A stretch of DNA of 64,000 bases, taken from assembly GCA_026008535.1 (NCBI GenBank), contig BRKX01000007.1, forward strand, positions 53,867,001-53,931,000, read 5' to 3'. The notes beneath the pieces are model-generated. The model had not been told where the DNA came from. It saw nothing but the letters and a program-made list of their open reading frames with translations, and did not search any database. The DNA is from Perilla frutescens. Lineage: Eukaryota; Streptophyta; Magnoliopsida; Lamiales; Lamiaceae. Numbering within the stretch: the first letter of the stretch is position 1; every line of letters starts with the position of its first letter. Shown here piece by piece: positions 1-12,891 of this stretch. The position numbers and the translations under genes are program-made.

Positions 1-546
1 TTTCGACGATAAGTTTTTCCATCAATAATTGTACTTTTGAGATACAAAGAAAAACCCGTTTATATCATCATGCTATAATATCTTGTCTTTTATCAACATT
101 TAAAAAAAAATTCATAATAACCACATCATCATCAAAGATTTATACTTTAATCAAAATATCCCCACAACTCCTCTCATGTTTCAAGGACATACAATTATTT
201 AAATTTTAAACATCCCCAAGCCACATATCATAAGGCATTTGAGCAAAAATATAGATAAAGCACCACATATTCATAAAGCAAAATGACATGCAATATAGTA
301 TCCATACATGTCCCTCTCCAAACAATCCATAATAAAAACTAAATATCCTAACATAATCCAAATAATAAATATGCATAAAGTGTCTGAAAACATAAACTAC
401 TAGGCAATTGTTCAAAGAAAGTGATAAAATGAGCAGAAAAGACCCTTGCCACCATACTCTCTCCCCCTCCCCCAAAATTATTTTGATCCAATTGAGGAAA
501 TAAGTTTAGAGGCAAAAAGGTGGTGACAAGGGTCACTAACAGCTGC
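1..546 (-). other. 3' non-coding region of element A
   Basis: AT-rich sequence downstream of the envelope-position ORF on the minus strand. In element B the equivalent stretch before the polypurine tract is about 1.55 kb, so the 3' LTR of A probably starts several hundred bases left of the window. A G-rich stretch at 465-475 (minus strand) lies just after the ORF. No other feature seen. Confidence 0.6.
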
Positions 547-2305
547 TTAGTGGGGTGTATGGTGAGAAGACTGATGTAGGAACTGCTGTGAAGAGGAGAA
601 TGGCATGAACTGTGAGAACTGGAACTGCTGATATTGCTGGGCGGAGGAAGACGTCATGAATTGACGTATCTGGAAATACTGAAACTGCTGGAACGATGAG
701 GATGCCATGAATTGTGCAGCCTGAAACTGCTGCATCGACTGGAAGGGTTGATGCTGCTGCTGCCGGGGCTGGTAGGACTGAAAAGGAGTGAGCTGCTGCT
801 GGTGCTGGGATGGCATGTACATCTACTGCTGTGACCTTGATCCGGTACTCATCCCTCGAAAAAGTCCAGTGAGGTCCTGCAGCTCTGATCTAATCGAGCC
901 TATGTCTTCCTGTAGGCTCCTAATGTCACCCTTGATGCCCGTAAATCTCTCATCAATGTCAGTCCATATGGTATTCAATCTGTCATCAACACTGGACTGT
1001 ATCTGACCTAGTCGGCCATGCATATCAGCACGGATCATCGAACCTTACATACATATCCTGTGTCAAGGTCCCGAATTGGTCTTACACATTAGTCCTCCAG
1101 TTTTGCAATGAGTCATCAATGGAGGTCATCCACCCTTCTAACAAGTCAAAGCGGCCAGCAATTTGTTTCTCAATGTAGTGCCGTCCTCGTCTGAAATTGG
1201 CATTGGATGGTCCCTCTCCAGCATCATGTCCTCCCCCTTCTGGTCGCTCATCTATAGCAGCTCTGATGCCCCTAGGAAGTCTCGCAACTCTTATAGCCTC
1301 AAGGTGAGTCGGTGTTTCCATCATCTAGTTTTCTCATTCTTGGAAATTAGATATATGCGTAAGAGCCGGATTTGGTAATGGGAAGTTTCCTCCTGCTCTC
1401 ATGGACAGAAGATAGCTGGTCATGTCGGAGGTGAGCATCTTCATGTTTCTCAAATAGAGGATGCTCAAGAGTTTCGATCCAAGACTCTCTTGGTACTCAT
1501 CCAAGTTAATGTGGAAATGCTCGGCTATTGGGGTGATCAATCCCCCAATGCAAATCCAGCTGATGTCGATGTGAGACTACCTATAAATCTGCTCTAGAAA
1601 GAATGCACCAAAGTTCAAGTGGACGGCATTCAACATGGCCCATAGTGCAAAAAGTTCTGTCATCCTCAACTCACTGTTCTCTCTCTGGCAAAAACTAAAG
1701 ATGCTAGAATGCGGTGTAGATATCTGAAGACGGGGTTAGGCATGGTAGATACCTTGGTACTACTAGAGTGATACTTCTCAGTGTCAGACTCCGTAAGGTA
1801 GAAGAGTCAATAGGCATAGTCCTTATCGTATATGTGTGGAGCATGGTAGATACCGTCTTCAAGAGTACAAAAGATTTGGTTGATTTGGTCAATCGTGAGA
1901 GCTCTATCCTCATAACCCATCCTGAAAGTGCACTTTATGGGCCCTCTCTTAGCCATCCTCTTGACGTCTAATGTACTCAACACCTCCTTCACCAAAAGGG
2001 GGTAGGTCTTTATTTCTGTCTTTAGAGCCTGTAGCCAGCCAATCCTGTCCAGAAGTGTCCAAACGTCATTCCTGATCCCAAGAAAATCTGTGGCGGTGGG
2101 AGACATAAATCTTGTAGCTGCCACGCTCAATGGAAATAGTCTATCCCAGTTTGTTCTATGCTCCGCCTCTGTAAAGTGAATTTCATATGTCATGGGATCA
2201 TCTATCCCGAGGTGTTCTTCTGCCTCATCTTCTTGTTCTATTTCGGGGTGGGTCGGATTCGGGCTCTTCTCTCCTTGTAAACTTCCTTCCTCTTCTTGGT
2301 GCCAT
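547..2305 (-). pseudogene. envelope-position ORF (ORF3) of element A, broken
   Basis: The ATG at 2305 opens MAPRRGRKFTRREEP. The frame then shifts into the long segment 2376-1807, which matches ORF3 of element B (for example an N-terminal AATRF block, then a GPxxCxFR block). Homology continues in pieces near 1640-1541, 1540-1334 (ending FPLPNPALTHIS), 1324-1082 (opening MMETPTHL), 1038-823 and 822-547. The last two are one frame split by a TAG. The 1038-823 part looks like a coiled coil. The tail at 822-547 is very rich in Gln, Phe and Ser. No signal peptide or membrane segment is visible, so it is not an obvious envelope glycoprotein. From memory it resembles the family labelled 'putative plant transposon protein'. 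Its function is unknown. Confidence 0.75.
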
Positions 2306-4103
2306 TGTTTGTGTGTTTGAGATATGGTACCTGAGAAAAACAAAATTAATCCATAAGACATAGGGGCATAAACCAACTTGAGGTTTCAAAGTATATGATA
2401 AAATCCAACACACTTCCTCAATTAACTCTGTTGAACCAAACTCCTCAATGTAGCATTTATACCCCTTGCTCTCATGAAGTAAATGTTAAATTTTCCAAGA
2501 TACCAACTCAATAATACAATCTGATAGCACACATAGCTCAATGCAAGGCCTCATTCCAAATATGACAATATCCAAAGGAAAAACAAAACATATATGTGTT
2601 CCAAAATGAATCATCATTCACACAAGACAAAGTGGGTTCGATAGTTTGGTACAAATGCCCTCAGATAAAATATGACAAAATCAAAAGTATAGGACCAAGT
2701 CAAAAAAAGGTGCTTCAACACCATCAATGAACAACAATGCTTGTTTCCAATGGTTTTATTGGGTAGAGATTATATCAACCCATATCAATCCCAAGTTAAA
2801 GATTTAGACAAGAGAGGCTTCAATTACATATGACAATATCGACAACAAAGAGCCCCCTCTTTCCTAAACAGCATTAAAGTAATCTTTAGCATGTAAATTC
2901 CCATTAAAAACCAATATTTTTGCACCAATCATCTAACATTCAAATCTCCCCAAATTATAAATTTAATTCTCAATTATCAAACCAATTAGGAGATGATATA
3001 GGCTCATTGTGCAAGAATGAAATAACAACATCAAACAATAGAGCAAGGGTCCCAATATCATGTAATGGCATACAAATTATTTGACAAATTGAGCTTCCAT
3101 GCCCCATTCCAACAATCTCAACATGAACCCAAGCAAAATGCACCAAAATACAACATTCTATAAACCAAAATTGGCATATATTTCCACATGTTACCATAAT
3201 GTACTTCATCATAATGGTCTAAGTGCAATCATCGTGTGCATTCACCCTCATTTGAGCAATAATGGGGACAAAAACAAGAAAATAATGTGAAAAATCAAGG
3301 TTACCATTTCAACACCTATATCATACTTATGCTACCATTTCCATATTCCTTAAAATGTAAGCACAATTTAAGGAAGATTCATGAAATTTTCGTTCATTCT
3401 ATTTCTAGGGCATACAACATGAATTTTTCCCCAAATTTCTCAAAATATGAACAATAGAACTATAGAATTCATGCTAGAGTATAATGTAAGTGGAATCATG
3501 GAGGAATTTAGAGGACTTACCTTGCTTCTTGAGGGAAGAGGATGAAAATCGTGTGTGAGAGTGAGTGAGAGTGAGTAAAATGAGTAAAAATGAAGAGAAG
3601 AGGGTTTAAAACCTGTTTGCCAGCGAGGTGTGATCCCTGGCCCTCTCGCGTCTGTAGCCCGCGTCTCGGGTGGTCTACACCTCGACCCCAGCCAGCTCGC
3701 GTTCGATGCCCACATTCGGGCTGAAGAAAATCAGGCTACAGAAGGCCTTTGCACCACGAGCCTAACTCGTGTCCCGAGCCTGCGTGCGGAGTCCTCTGGG
3801 GCGCAACCCCTGTGCTGGTCGCGCCATGAGCTCGCGTTTCATTATGCTTCATTTTTAATTCTCTTTTCAACACTTATTCCCCTTTCCCCCCAATTCTAAA
3901 TCCCTGCGAAAATATTTCACTCACACTAGGCACTCATTAGGATCAATCCCTCATATAGTTACACAAAATCAACACAAAATTAATTAGACAAGCAAAACCA
4001 AAATAGACCAAAATAAGAAAATAAAATAACAGAATTAAAAACAATTCGGTTGCCTCCCAACTAGCGCTTAATTTAACATCGTGAGCTCGACAGGATATGG
4101 TCT
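2306..4103 (-). promoter_or_regulatory. pol-ORF3 spacer with predicted promoter-like module and 5'-UTR intron
   Basis: This spacer separates the integrase stop from the ORF3 ATG. On the minus strand it first holds a GC-rich stretch (about 3840-3620) resembling the GC-rich part of this element's own LTR (about 22700-22370). A pyrimidine-rich leader follows (about 3600-3521). Then comes a strong splice donor, CAAG|GTAAGT, with the intron starting at 3520. The matching acceptor TTTTTCTCAG ends at 2331, only 26 bases before the ATG. The predicted intron is 1190 bp and AT-rich. Element B has the same layout. Splicing is inferred from sequence only. Confidence 0.55.
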
Positions 4104-5748
4104 TCAAACATCTTTTAAATGGAGTACAAACACTCCGGCTTGTTCCTCCGTATTGTAGAATCTTTTCACACGTTGTCCATTAATAACAAAGAGATTTTCC
4201 ATCCTTGGCCTGCAATTCCACCGCCACACTCTAAAAAATCCTTGAGATCAAATAAGCACCTCCCCACTTGGTCTTGAGCTTCCCAGGAAACAACTTTAAT
4301 CTTGAGTTGAATAGCAATACGACATCTCTCGGTGCAAGTTCTTTCTTTCTCAAGAACTTGTCGTGGTAGAGTTTGGTCCTCATTTTGTAGATGGAGGAGT
4401 TTTCGAAGGCCTCCAGTCTAAATTCATCGATTTCATTTAACCGAAAAATTCTTTCTTTTCCCCCCATCTCGAAGTCAAGGTTGAGATTCTTGGTTGCCCA
4501 ATAAGCTTTGTGAGTGAGCTCAATTGGAAGGTAACAAGACTTCCCAAAAACCATTTGATAGGGAGACATTCCCAATGGAGTCTTGTAGGCCGTTCTATAG
4601 GCCCATAATGCTTCATCGAGGTGGCTCGCCCAATCTTTTCCGTTTGTTTTCACCACCTTTTGGAGAAATTGTTTCACTTCTTGATTTACAAGCTCGGCTT
4701 TCCCATTTGCTTGTGGGTGGTAAGGAGTCGTCACCTTGTGTTTTACTCCATGTCAAGCTAGGAGGCTAGCCATCCACTTATTGCAAAAGTGGGTGCCTCC
4801 GTCACTTATCAAAGCTCGTAGTACTCCGAATCTTGTAAGAATATTCCTTTGAAGGAATTTTAGCATAACTCTCGAGTCATTAGTCTTTGTAGGAATGGCC
4901 TTGATCCATCTTAATAGATAGTCCACTACAAGAAGGATATAGAGATTTCCTTCGGAGGCCACAAAGGGGCCCATGAAGTCAATCCCCCAAACATCAAATA
5001 GTTTAACTTCAACAATGGCGCTCATCGGCACTTCATCCTTTTTTGAAATTGACAACATCTTTTGGCATTTTTCACACCCCTTCACAAACTCACCACAATC
5101 TTTGAACAAGGAGGGCCAATAGAACTCGCTTTGTAGAATCTTTCTTGCGGTTCTATTGGATGCAAAATGGCATCCACAAGGTGAATTGTGGCATGCCTTA
5201 AGAATTTCGCTCCATTCTTCCTCCGGTACACATCTTATAAGCATGGAATTGGCACATCTTCGAAAGAGTTACAGCTCATCCCATATATAGAATTTAAGAT
5301 CATGGAAGAATTTCTTCCTTTGATAGCTCTCCATCTCCACGGGCACTACTTTGGCAACAAGATAGTTGACAATATCCGCAAACCATGGGACTTTTATCGA
5401 TGCTGACATTATTCTCTTGTCAGGAAAGCTTTCATTTATTAGCCATGTGATCTCCTCCTGTCCTTTCACGTGCTCCAACCGGGACAAATGATCTACCACC
5501 ACATTCTTGCATCCTTTTCTATCTCAGATCTCCATATCGGATTCTTTGAAAAGCAGAATCCATCTTATAAGCCTTGGCTTTGTATCTTTCTTTACAAAAA
5601 GATGCCTCAAGACGGCGTGATCGGTGTGTGCAATAGTTCAGACCCTAATTAGATAGGGCCTAAACTTGTCGAATGTGTATACTACCGCCAAGAGCTCCCT
5701 CTCTGTGGTCGTGTAGTTGATTTGGGCTGGATCCAACGTTCTACTTCC
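4104..5748 (-). pseudogene. RNase H C-terminal part and integrase of element A, broken
   Basis: This is the downstream half of pol, cut off from the rest by element T. On the minus strand 5748-5503 encodes RNase H, with the INYTTTERELLAVV motif and a later HTDHA block. At 5244-4753 comes integrase, with the HHCC zinc-binding region (H..H..CEKCQ). The DDE catalytic core has D in GIDFMGPF, D in ISDGGTHF, and E in the PQANGKAELVNQ block at about 4700. Visible lesions include a TAA near 5269, a TGA at 4753-4755 (probably from an Arg codon), and a frameshift near 4231, after which the C-terminal tail continues to a stop at 4104. Family and order are clear; the protein cannot be made intact. Confidence 0.88.
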
Positions 5749-5753
5749 ATAGT

Positions 5754-8076
5754 TGTAATACCCGAGCTTCTTACAATTCACTAGTTGTTATGATTTATGT
5801 GCTTTATATATTTCATATATGTTTATTTTTAGATCAAGTTATAATTATATAAGTATATGTGTCAATTTGACTATGCTTATTTATTTATTTGATATAAGTT
5901 AATGATTTATAGATTTAAAGTTTGACTAATACAAGAGACGATATATATAATAAATAGAACAAAGTATATGTGTGTTAAAGGATATACACGCACATTAATT
6001 AAGAAATGAAGGGTGTGGCATAAATTATCTAGATGGATCAATTAAATGAATATAGAGATGACAAATTATTTTGTGGCTACACGTGGTCTTCAAAGAATGA
6101 TAGGTGTAAGGCTATAATTCCATGATGTATACTATCAATACACAAGTATATAAGAATTGTAGTGTACAGTTTTTAGATAATTATATAGGAATAATAGTGT
6201 AGTCATTAGGTTAAAAATAAAATAAATATAGTACGAGTTATTTATTGGCAATTGAGCTAAGATAAAAATAGAAATCTTGTGCGGATTGATGAGGTTAGTG
6301 TTCTACTGAAACGTTTAAGTGTGTTATTAATTTAGTTTTACATTTTTGTTGCAATTATGAAGGAAAGAGGATCCTGTGTAGTATCTCTATATTGTAAATT
6401 TATTTTCAATGGAGTTTTAGAACAATTTTGAATTATTTCGACTGATTCTAATAGTATTTAGATAGTTCGATTGTATAGAACAAAAATTAGCAAGAGCAGA
6501 TTAATTTATTTGTCAATCAAGTAATTTATGGAATAATGGTTATTTGTTAATTTCTTAGCTAATAAAGTTGATTTATCCTCATAAATATTAGGAAAAGTAA
6601 ATCAATTATTTCTATTACATATATATCAATTTAGGAATGCATAGTGTTAATTTAATAATAAATATAATTTCTATTTGCAATTTCATTGGTGTACCTAATC
6701 ATAATTTCTATTATTTTGCCAACTATTCGAAAATACTAGTGAATTCAAAATTGGAATATTTTTGTTATATTTTGAATTATGTAACGATAATTAGAAGTCA
6801 TAGCAGTATGAATCAAGATTTTAATTTATTGTTACATATTGACTAATAACTTATGCATAAATTTATGGTGTATTGTAATTAGATATTCTTGAGCAAGCGT
6901 ACAATTTAGGATTTCAAATATTTTAAGCTCTCGACTCAATCGAGGTAAGTAGAAATTCATCCTCAACTACAATGCATGAACATAATATTATTGGACTATT
7001 TGTTTATTATTTATTATTTATTATTTATTATTGTGTTATAGTGTATGATTATGTGATGCAATATATCTGTGGTATTATATTTCTTTGCATTAAATATTTT
7101 GTACATGAGCACGAGCATATGCATGCATGTCATGTAGATATTGTCGAGGCTGAATGCATGAAATGGTTTTGAGAGAGAGAAAATGTTTTGTTTGGGATTG
7201 GTCACCACCAGCCCGTATTGTGCTGTGTTGATATTTGTGCCTCGAGTGGGATGACTTCCATGTGGGATCAAAGGGAACAGGCAGGGGGCGTGTCCCTTGG
7301 GGTCCAGGGAGGATGGTCCACTTCGACTGCACGTTTGAGGTGATGAGTGGCTGATGTGGGATGACTTTCATGTGGGATCAAAGGGAACAGGCAGGGGGCG
7401 TGTCCCTTGGGGTCCAGGAAGGATGAGCCACATGAGTGCACTAATCACATTTTGGCCAAGTGATATTGATTATATTGTGAGTTCATGACTCATGTTGGTG
7501 TCTGGTGAAGGGAGCCAAGTTCCTAAACGTTAAAAATGATTTTGAGATGGCATGAAAGGATTTTATACACGAGCATCTCACATTTGTGGTGTGTTATGTC
7601 TTGCACGTGTTGTGATGCCAATGAGCATGCATGTGCATGATTTCTGCTTACTGAGCTTTAGCTCATGTAGTCCATGCATTGTAGGTGAAAGTGGTAAAGT
7701 GTGGTGCATCAATGCATGGATGATTAGAGCTCTGACAAGTTCTGAGAAGTGTATACATGGATGACGACCTGTGAGGAGGGCAAGGACTTATTTTATTATA
7801 TTTTGTTGCTTAGATGTCATAGGTTTGAATTCAAATTTATCTATATATTCTTAGAATATTTCTACAAAGAAAGCTATAATTTCTTCATACTCTTTAGTAA
7901 ATTATAATTTACAATTACTGACCACTTTACATGCACCACATGTTAATCTATAATTTTTTTTTAATGTGAACACTTTTTAATAGATAATACATATTTCTAT
8001 TTTTGAAAGAGACGTCTCAACCGCATTATTACATTACTTTATATTTTACATTTATTTTATTGGGGCGGGTGTTACA
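5754..8076 (+). repeat. T LTR copy 1
   Basis: 2323 bp, starting TGTAATACCCGAGC and ending GGGTGTTACA. It contains a two-unit tandem repeat of 110 bp (from 7247) and the small hairpin TGAGC-TTTA-GCTCA at about 7652. By eye it is identical to copy 2. Short ORFs in it recur in the other copies only because the DNA is duplicated; they have no recognisable protein features. Confidence 0.92.
7247..7432 (+). repeat. 110-bp tandem duplication inside the T LTR
   Basis: Two units start at 7247 and 7357, each beginning TGGGATGACTT and continuing through AGGGAACAGGCAGGGGGCGT and a GTCCCTTGGGGTCC block. The second unit is incomplete. The same pair recurs at +3569 and +7138 in the other LTRs. The G/C-rich blocks can fold locally (CCC-TTGG-GGG). 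Confidence 0.85.
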
Positions 8077-9322
8077 GAGTGGTATCAGAGCGCGGTTATG
8101 ATTCTGTAGACTATTCATGTATACAAGCTCAGAACTTGTGAAGAGTAACCTTGCTTTTTTTATTTTTATACCATTTGGTGTGGTGTATTTTGTTAGACTT
8201 ATTTTGTGATTAATGCTAAAAATTTATTAATTATTAGAGATTTTGACATTTTGTATTAAGAAGTTCGTCATGCTGTTTACTTGTGATTTATGTATGTAGG
8301 AAAAAAAAAATTCGTCTAATGTGCATTTAAATATATATAATAGTACTTCTAGAAAAATGTTTGTCAATGGTTAGGAAATGCAATTCGAGTTTCTATTGAA
8401 TAATGATAAATAAATTTCTTAATTTATCATCTTGCAATAGTTCAATATACTCAGTTAAATTTTGATAGTTTTGATCTTCGGATGTAAAGAATATTAATGC
8501 TTAAAATTTACTCCTCTTAGGAATTAATTGATGAAGTTACAGAAATTGATCACGTGTATGTACCACATAAAAAAAAAATGCAATAACCTTACTTCCCTCT
8601 AGAAAGAACTAGATCACAATATTTAGTAAAAAATAAATGATAGATTATGTCGTACATAATTTTTGGTGCATGCGAACTTTCAACTTATGTGGCTAAATGA
8701 TTTCTTACGTCTTTGATCAACATTACCTTTGCTAATACATATAACAATGTGTCTAGAAAGATATATTAGCTTGAGGTGAGTATACACGACTGTATATTAG
8801 AGAGCGGAATAATAGTTGTAAGTCTTCAACCTTTTAAGAGATGAATAAAATAATAAAAGAATGGTAAAAAAAAAAAAAAGACATAAGAATAGTCATTGAA
8901 AACTTGCCAACATATGTGTGCATGCTTTGACATTTTAATTTGGGTATATATATATATATATATATAGTATGATTGTTGTGTTAAGGAAACTAACGTTATG
9001 AACTTTGAAAGTAAATGTATAAATATATAGTTTTGTCTGCGTCTGTATATATGTATATGTTAATGCAGAGCATGCCATTATATAACATATACGTGTGTTA
9101 TTTGCTAATTCAGGTGGTTGACTTTTATATTACTCTCTAATGCAAATAATTTCATATGAGAATTGTTTTAAAAAAAAATGTTACCATGAGCACCAGCACT
9201 CTGAAGTCTTAAGAGAATAATTTATATATATCCAGTTTGAGTAGATAACAAACTAACTCAAATGTTCTGATCATGTTAATAGAATAAAATTTCGAGGACG
9301 AAATTTTTTAAGAAGGGGTGAA
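8077..9322 (+). other. T internal region copy 1 (non-coding), with PBS and PPT
   Basis: 1246 bp, AT-rich, with stop codons in all frames at short intervals. The PBS TGGTATCAGAGC lies at 8080-8091, three bases after the LTR, matching the 3' end of plant initiator tRNA-Met. A (TA)n run lies near 8945-8966. The right end has the inverted repeat AAATTTCG-AGGA-CGAAATTT (9287-9306) and a purine-rich tract AAGAAGGGGTGAA (9310-9322) abutting LTR 2. No gag or pol remnants seen. Confidence 0.9.
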
Positions 9323-11645
9323 TGTAATACCCGAGCTTCTTACAATTCACTAGTTGTTATGATTTATGTGCTTTATATATTTCATATATGTTTATTTTTA
9401 GATCAAGTTATAATTATATAAGTATATGTGTCAATTTGACTATGCTTATTTATTTATTTGATATAAGTTAATGATTTATAGATTTAAAGTTTGACTAATA
9501 CAAGAGACGATATATATAATAAATAGAACAAAGTATATGTGTGTTAAAGGATATACACGCACATTAATTAAGAAATGAAGGGTGTGGCATAAATTATCTA
9601 GATGGATCAATTAAATGAATATAGAGATGACAAATTATTTTGTGGCTACACGTGGTCTTCAAAGAATGATAGGTGTAAGGCTATAATTCCATGATGTATA
9701 CTATCAATACACAAGTATATAAGAATTGTAGTGTACAGTTTTTAGATAATTATATAGGAATAATAGTGTAGTCATTAGGTTAAAAATAAAATAAATATAG
9801 TACGAGTTATTTATTGGCAATTGAGCTAAGATAAAAATAGAAATCTTGTGCGGATTGATGAGGTTAGTGTTCTACTGAAACGTTTAAGTGTGTTATTAAT
9901 TTAGTTTTACATTTTTGTTGCAATTATGAAGGAAAGAGGATCCTGTGTAGTATCTCTATATTGTAAATTTATTTTCAATGGAGTTTTAGAACAATTTTGA
10001 ATTATTTCGACTGATTCTAATAGTATTTAGATAGTTCGATTGTATAGAACAAAAATTAGCAAGAGCAGATTAATTTATTTGTCAATCAAGTAATTTATGG
10101 AATAATGGTTATTTGTTAATTTCTTAGCTAATAAAGTTGATTTATCCTCATAAATATTAGGAAAAGTAAATCAATTATTTCTATTACATATATATCAATT
10201 TAGGAATGCATAGTGTTAATTTAATAATAAATATAATTTCTATTTGCAATTTCATTGGTGTACCTAATCATAATTTCTATTATTTTGCCAACTATTCGAA
10301 AATACTAGTGAATTCAAAATTGGAATATTTTTGTTATATTTTGAATTATGTAACGATAATTAGAAGTCATAGCAGTATGAATCAAGATTTTAATTTATTG
10401 TTACATATTGACTAATAACTTATGCATAAATTTATGGTGTATTGTAATTAGATATTCTTGAGCAAGCGTACAATTTAGGATTTCAAATATTTTAAGCTCT
10501 CGACTCAATCGAGGTAAGTAGAAATTCATCCTCAACTACAATGCATGAACATAATATTATTGGACTATTTGTTTATTATTTATTATTTATTATTTATTAT
10601 TGTGTTATAGTGTATGATTATGTGATGCAATATATCTGTGGTATTATATTTCTTTGCATTAAATATTTTGTACATGAGCACGAGCATATGCATGCATGTC
10701 ATGTAGATATTGTCGAGGCTGAATGCATGAAATGGTTTTGAGAGAGAGAAAATGTTTTGTTTGGGATTGGTCACCACCAGCCCGTATTGTGCTGTGTTGA
10801 TATTTGTGCCTCGAGTGGGATGACTTCCATGTGGGATCAAAGGGAACAGGCAGGGGGCGTGTCCCTTGGGGTCCAGGGAGGATGGTCCACTTCGACTGCA
10901 CGTTTGAGGTGATGAGTGGCTGATGTGGGATGACTTTCATGTGGGATCAAAGGGAACAGGCAGGGGGCGTGTCCCTTGGGGTCCAGGAAGGATGAGCCAC
11001 ATGAGTGCACTAATCACATTTTGGCCAAGTGATATTGATTATATTGTGAGTTCATGACTCATGTTGGTGTCTGGTGAAGGGAGCCAAGTTCCTAAACGTT
11101 AAAAATGATTTTGAGATGGCATGAAAGGATTTTATACACGAGCATCTCACATTTGTGGTGTGTTATGTCTTGCACGTGTTGTGATGCCAATGAGCATGCA
11201 TGTGCATGATTTCTGCTTACTGAGCTTTAGCTCATGTAGTCCATGCATTGTAGGTGAAAGTGGTAAAGTGTGGTGCATCAATGCATGGATGATTAGAGCT
11301 CTGACAAGTTCTGAGAAGTGTATACATGGATGACGACCTGTGAGGAGGGCAAGGACTTATTTTATTATATTTTGTTGCTTAGATGTCATAGGTTTGAATT
11401 CAAATTTATCTATATATTCTTAGAATATTTCTACAAAGAAAGCTATAATTTCTTCATACTCTTTAGTAAATTATAATTTACAATTACTGACCACTTTACA
11501 TGCACCACATGTTAATCTATAATTTTTTTTTAATGTGAACACTTTTTAATAGATAATACATATTTCTATTTTTGAAAGAGACGTCTCAACCGCATTATTA
11601 CATTACTTTATATTTTACATTTATTTTATTGGGGCGGGTGTTACA
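9323..11645 (+). repeat. T LTR copy 2 (shared middle LTR)
   Basis: 2323 bp. By eye it is identical to copy 1, including the alleles that differ in copy 3. It serves as 3' LTR of the first unit and 5' LTR of the second. The 110-bp duplication and the GAGC hairpin are present at +3569. Confidence 0.92.
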
Positions 11646-12891
11646 GAGTGGTATCAGAGCGCGGTTATGATTCTGTAGACTATTCATGTATACAAGCTCA
11701 GAACTTGTGAAGAGTAACCTTGCTTTTTTTATTTTTATACCATTTGGTGTGGTGTATTTTGTTAGACTTATTTTGTGATTAATGCTAAAAATTTATTAAT
11801 TATTAGAGATTTTGACATTTTGTATTAAGAAGTTCGTCATGCTGTTTACTTGTGATTTATGTATGTAGGAAAAAAAAAATTCGTCTAATGTGCATTTAAA
11901 TATATATAATAGTACTTCTAGAAAAATGTTTGTCAATGGTTAGGAAATGCAATTCGAGTTTCTATTGAATAATGATAAATAAATTTCTTAATTTATCATC
12001 TTGCAATAGTTCAATATACTCAGTTAAATTTTGATAGTTTTGATCTTCGGATGTAAAGAATATTAATGCTTAAAATTTACTCCTCTTAGGAATTAATTGA
12101 TGAAGTTACAGAAATTGATCACGTGTATGTACCACATAAAAAAAAAATGCAATAACCTTACTTCCCTCTAGAAAGAACTAGATCACAATATTTAGTAAAA
12201 AATAAATGATAGATTATGTCGTACATAATTTTTGGTGCATGCGAACTTTCAACTTATGTGGCTAAATGATTTCTTACGTCTTTGATCAACATTACCTTTG
12301 CTAATACATATAACAATGTGTCTAGAAAGATATATTAGCTTGAGGTGAGTATACACGACTGTATATTAGAGAGCGGAATAATAGTTGTAAGTCTTCAACC
12401 TTTTAAGAGATGAATAAAATAATAAAAGAATGGTAAAAAAAAAAAAAAGACATAAGAATAGTCATTGAAAACTTGCCAACATATGCGTGCATGCTTTGAC
12501 ATTTTAATTTGGGTATATATATATATATATATATAGTATGATTGTTGTGTTAAGGAAACTAACGTTATGAACTTTGAAAGTAAATGTATAAATATATAGT
12601 TTTGTCTGCGTCTGTATATATGTATATGTTAATGCAGAGCATGCCATTATATAACATATACGTGTGTTATTTGCTAATTCAGGTGGTTGACTTTTATATT
12701 ACTCTCTAATGCAAATAATTTCATATGAGAATTGTTTTAAAAAAAAATGTTACCATGAGCACCAGCACTCTGAAGTCTTAAGAGAATAATTTATATATAT
12801 CCAGTTTGAGTAGATAACAAACTAACTCAAATGTTCTGATCATGTTAATAGAATAAAATTTCGAGGACGAAATTTTTTAAGAAGGGGTGAA
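11646..12891 (+). other. T internal region copy 2 (non-coding), with PBS and PPT
   Basis: 1246 bp. PBS at 11649-11660, pre-PPT inverted repeat at 12856-12875, purine tract at 12879-12891. The one difference from copy 1 that I see is ATATGCGTGC against ATATGTGTGC, near 12484. Confidence 0.9.

Noticed and set aside
547..2305. A true retroviral-type envelope glycoprotein in element A (and B).
   Set aside because: No signal peptide, transmembrane segment, cysteine pattern or cleavage site is visible; only the position is envelope-like.
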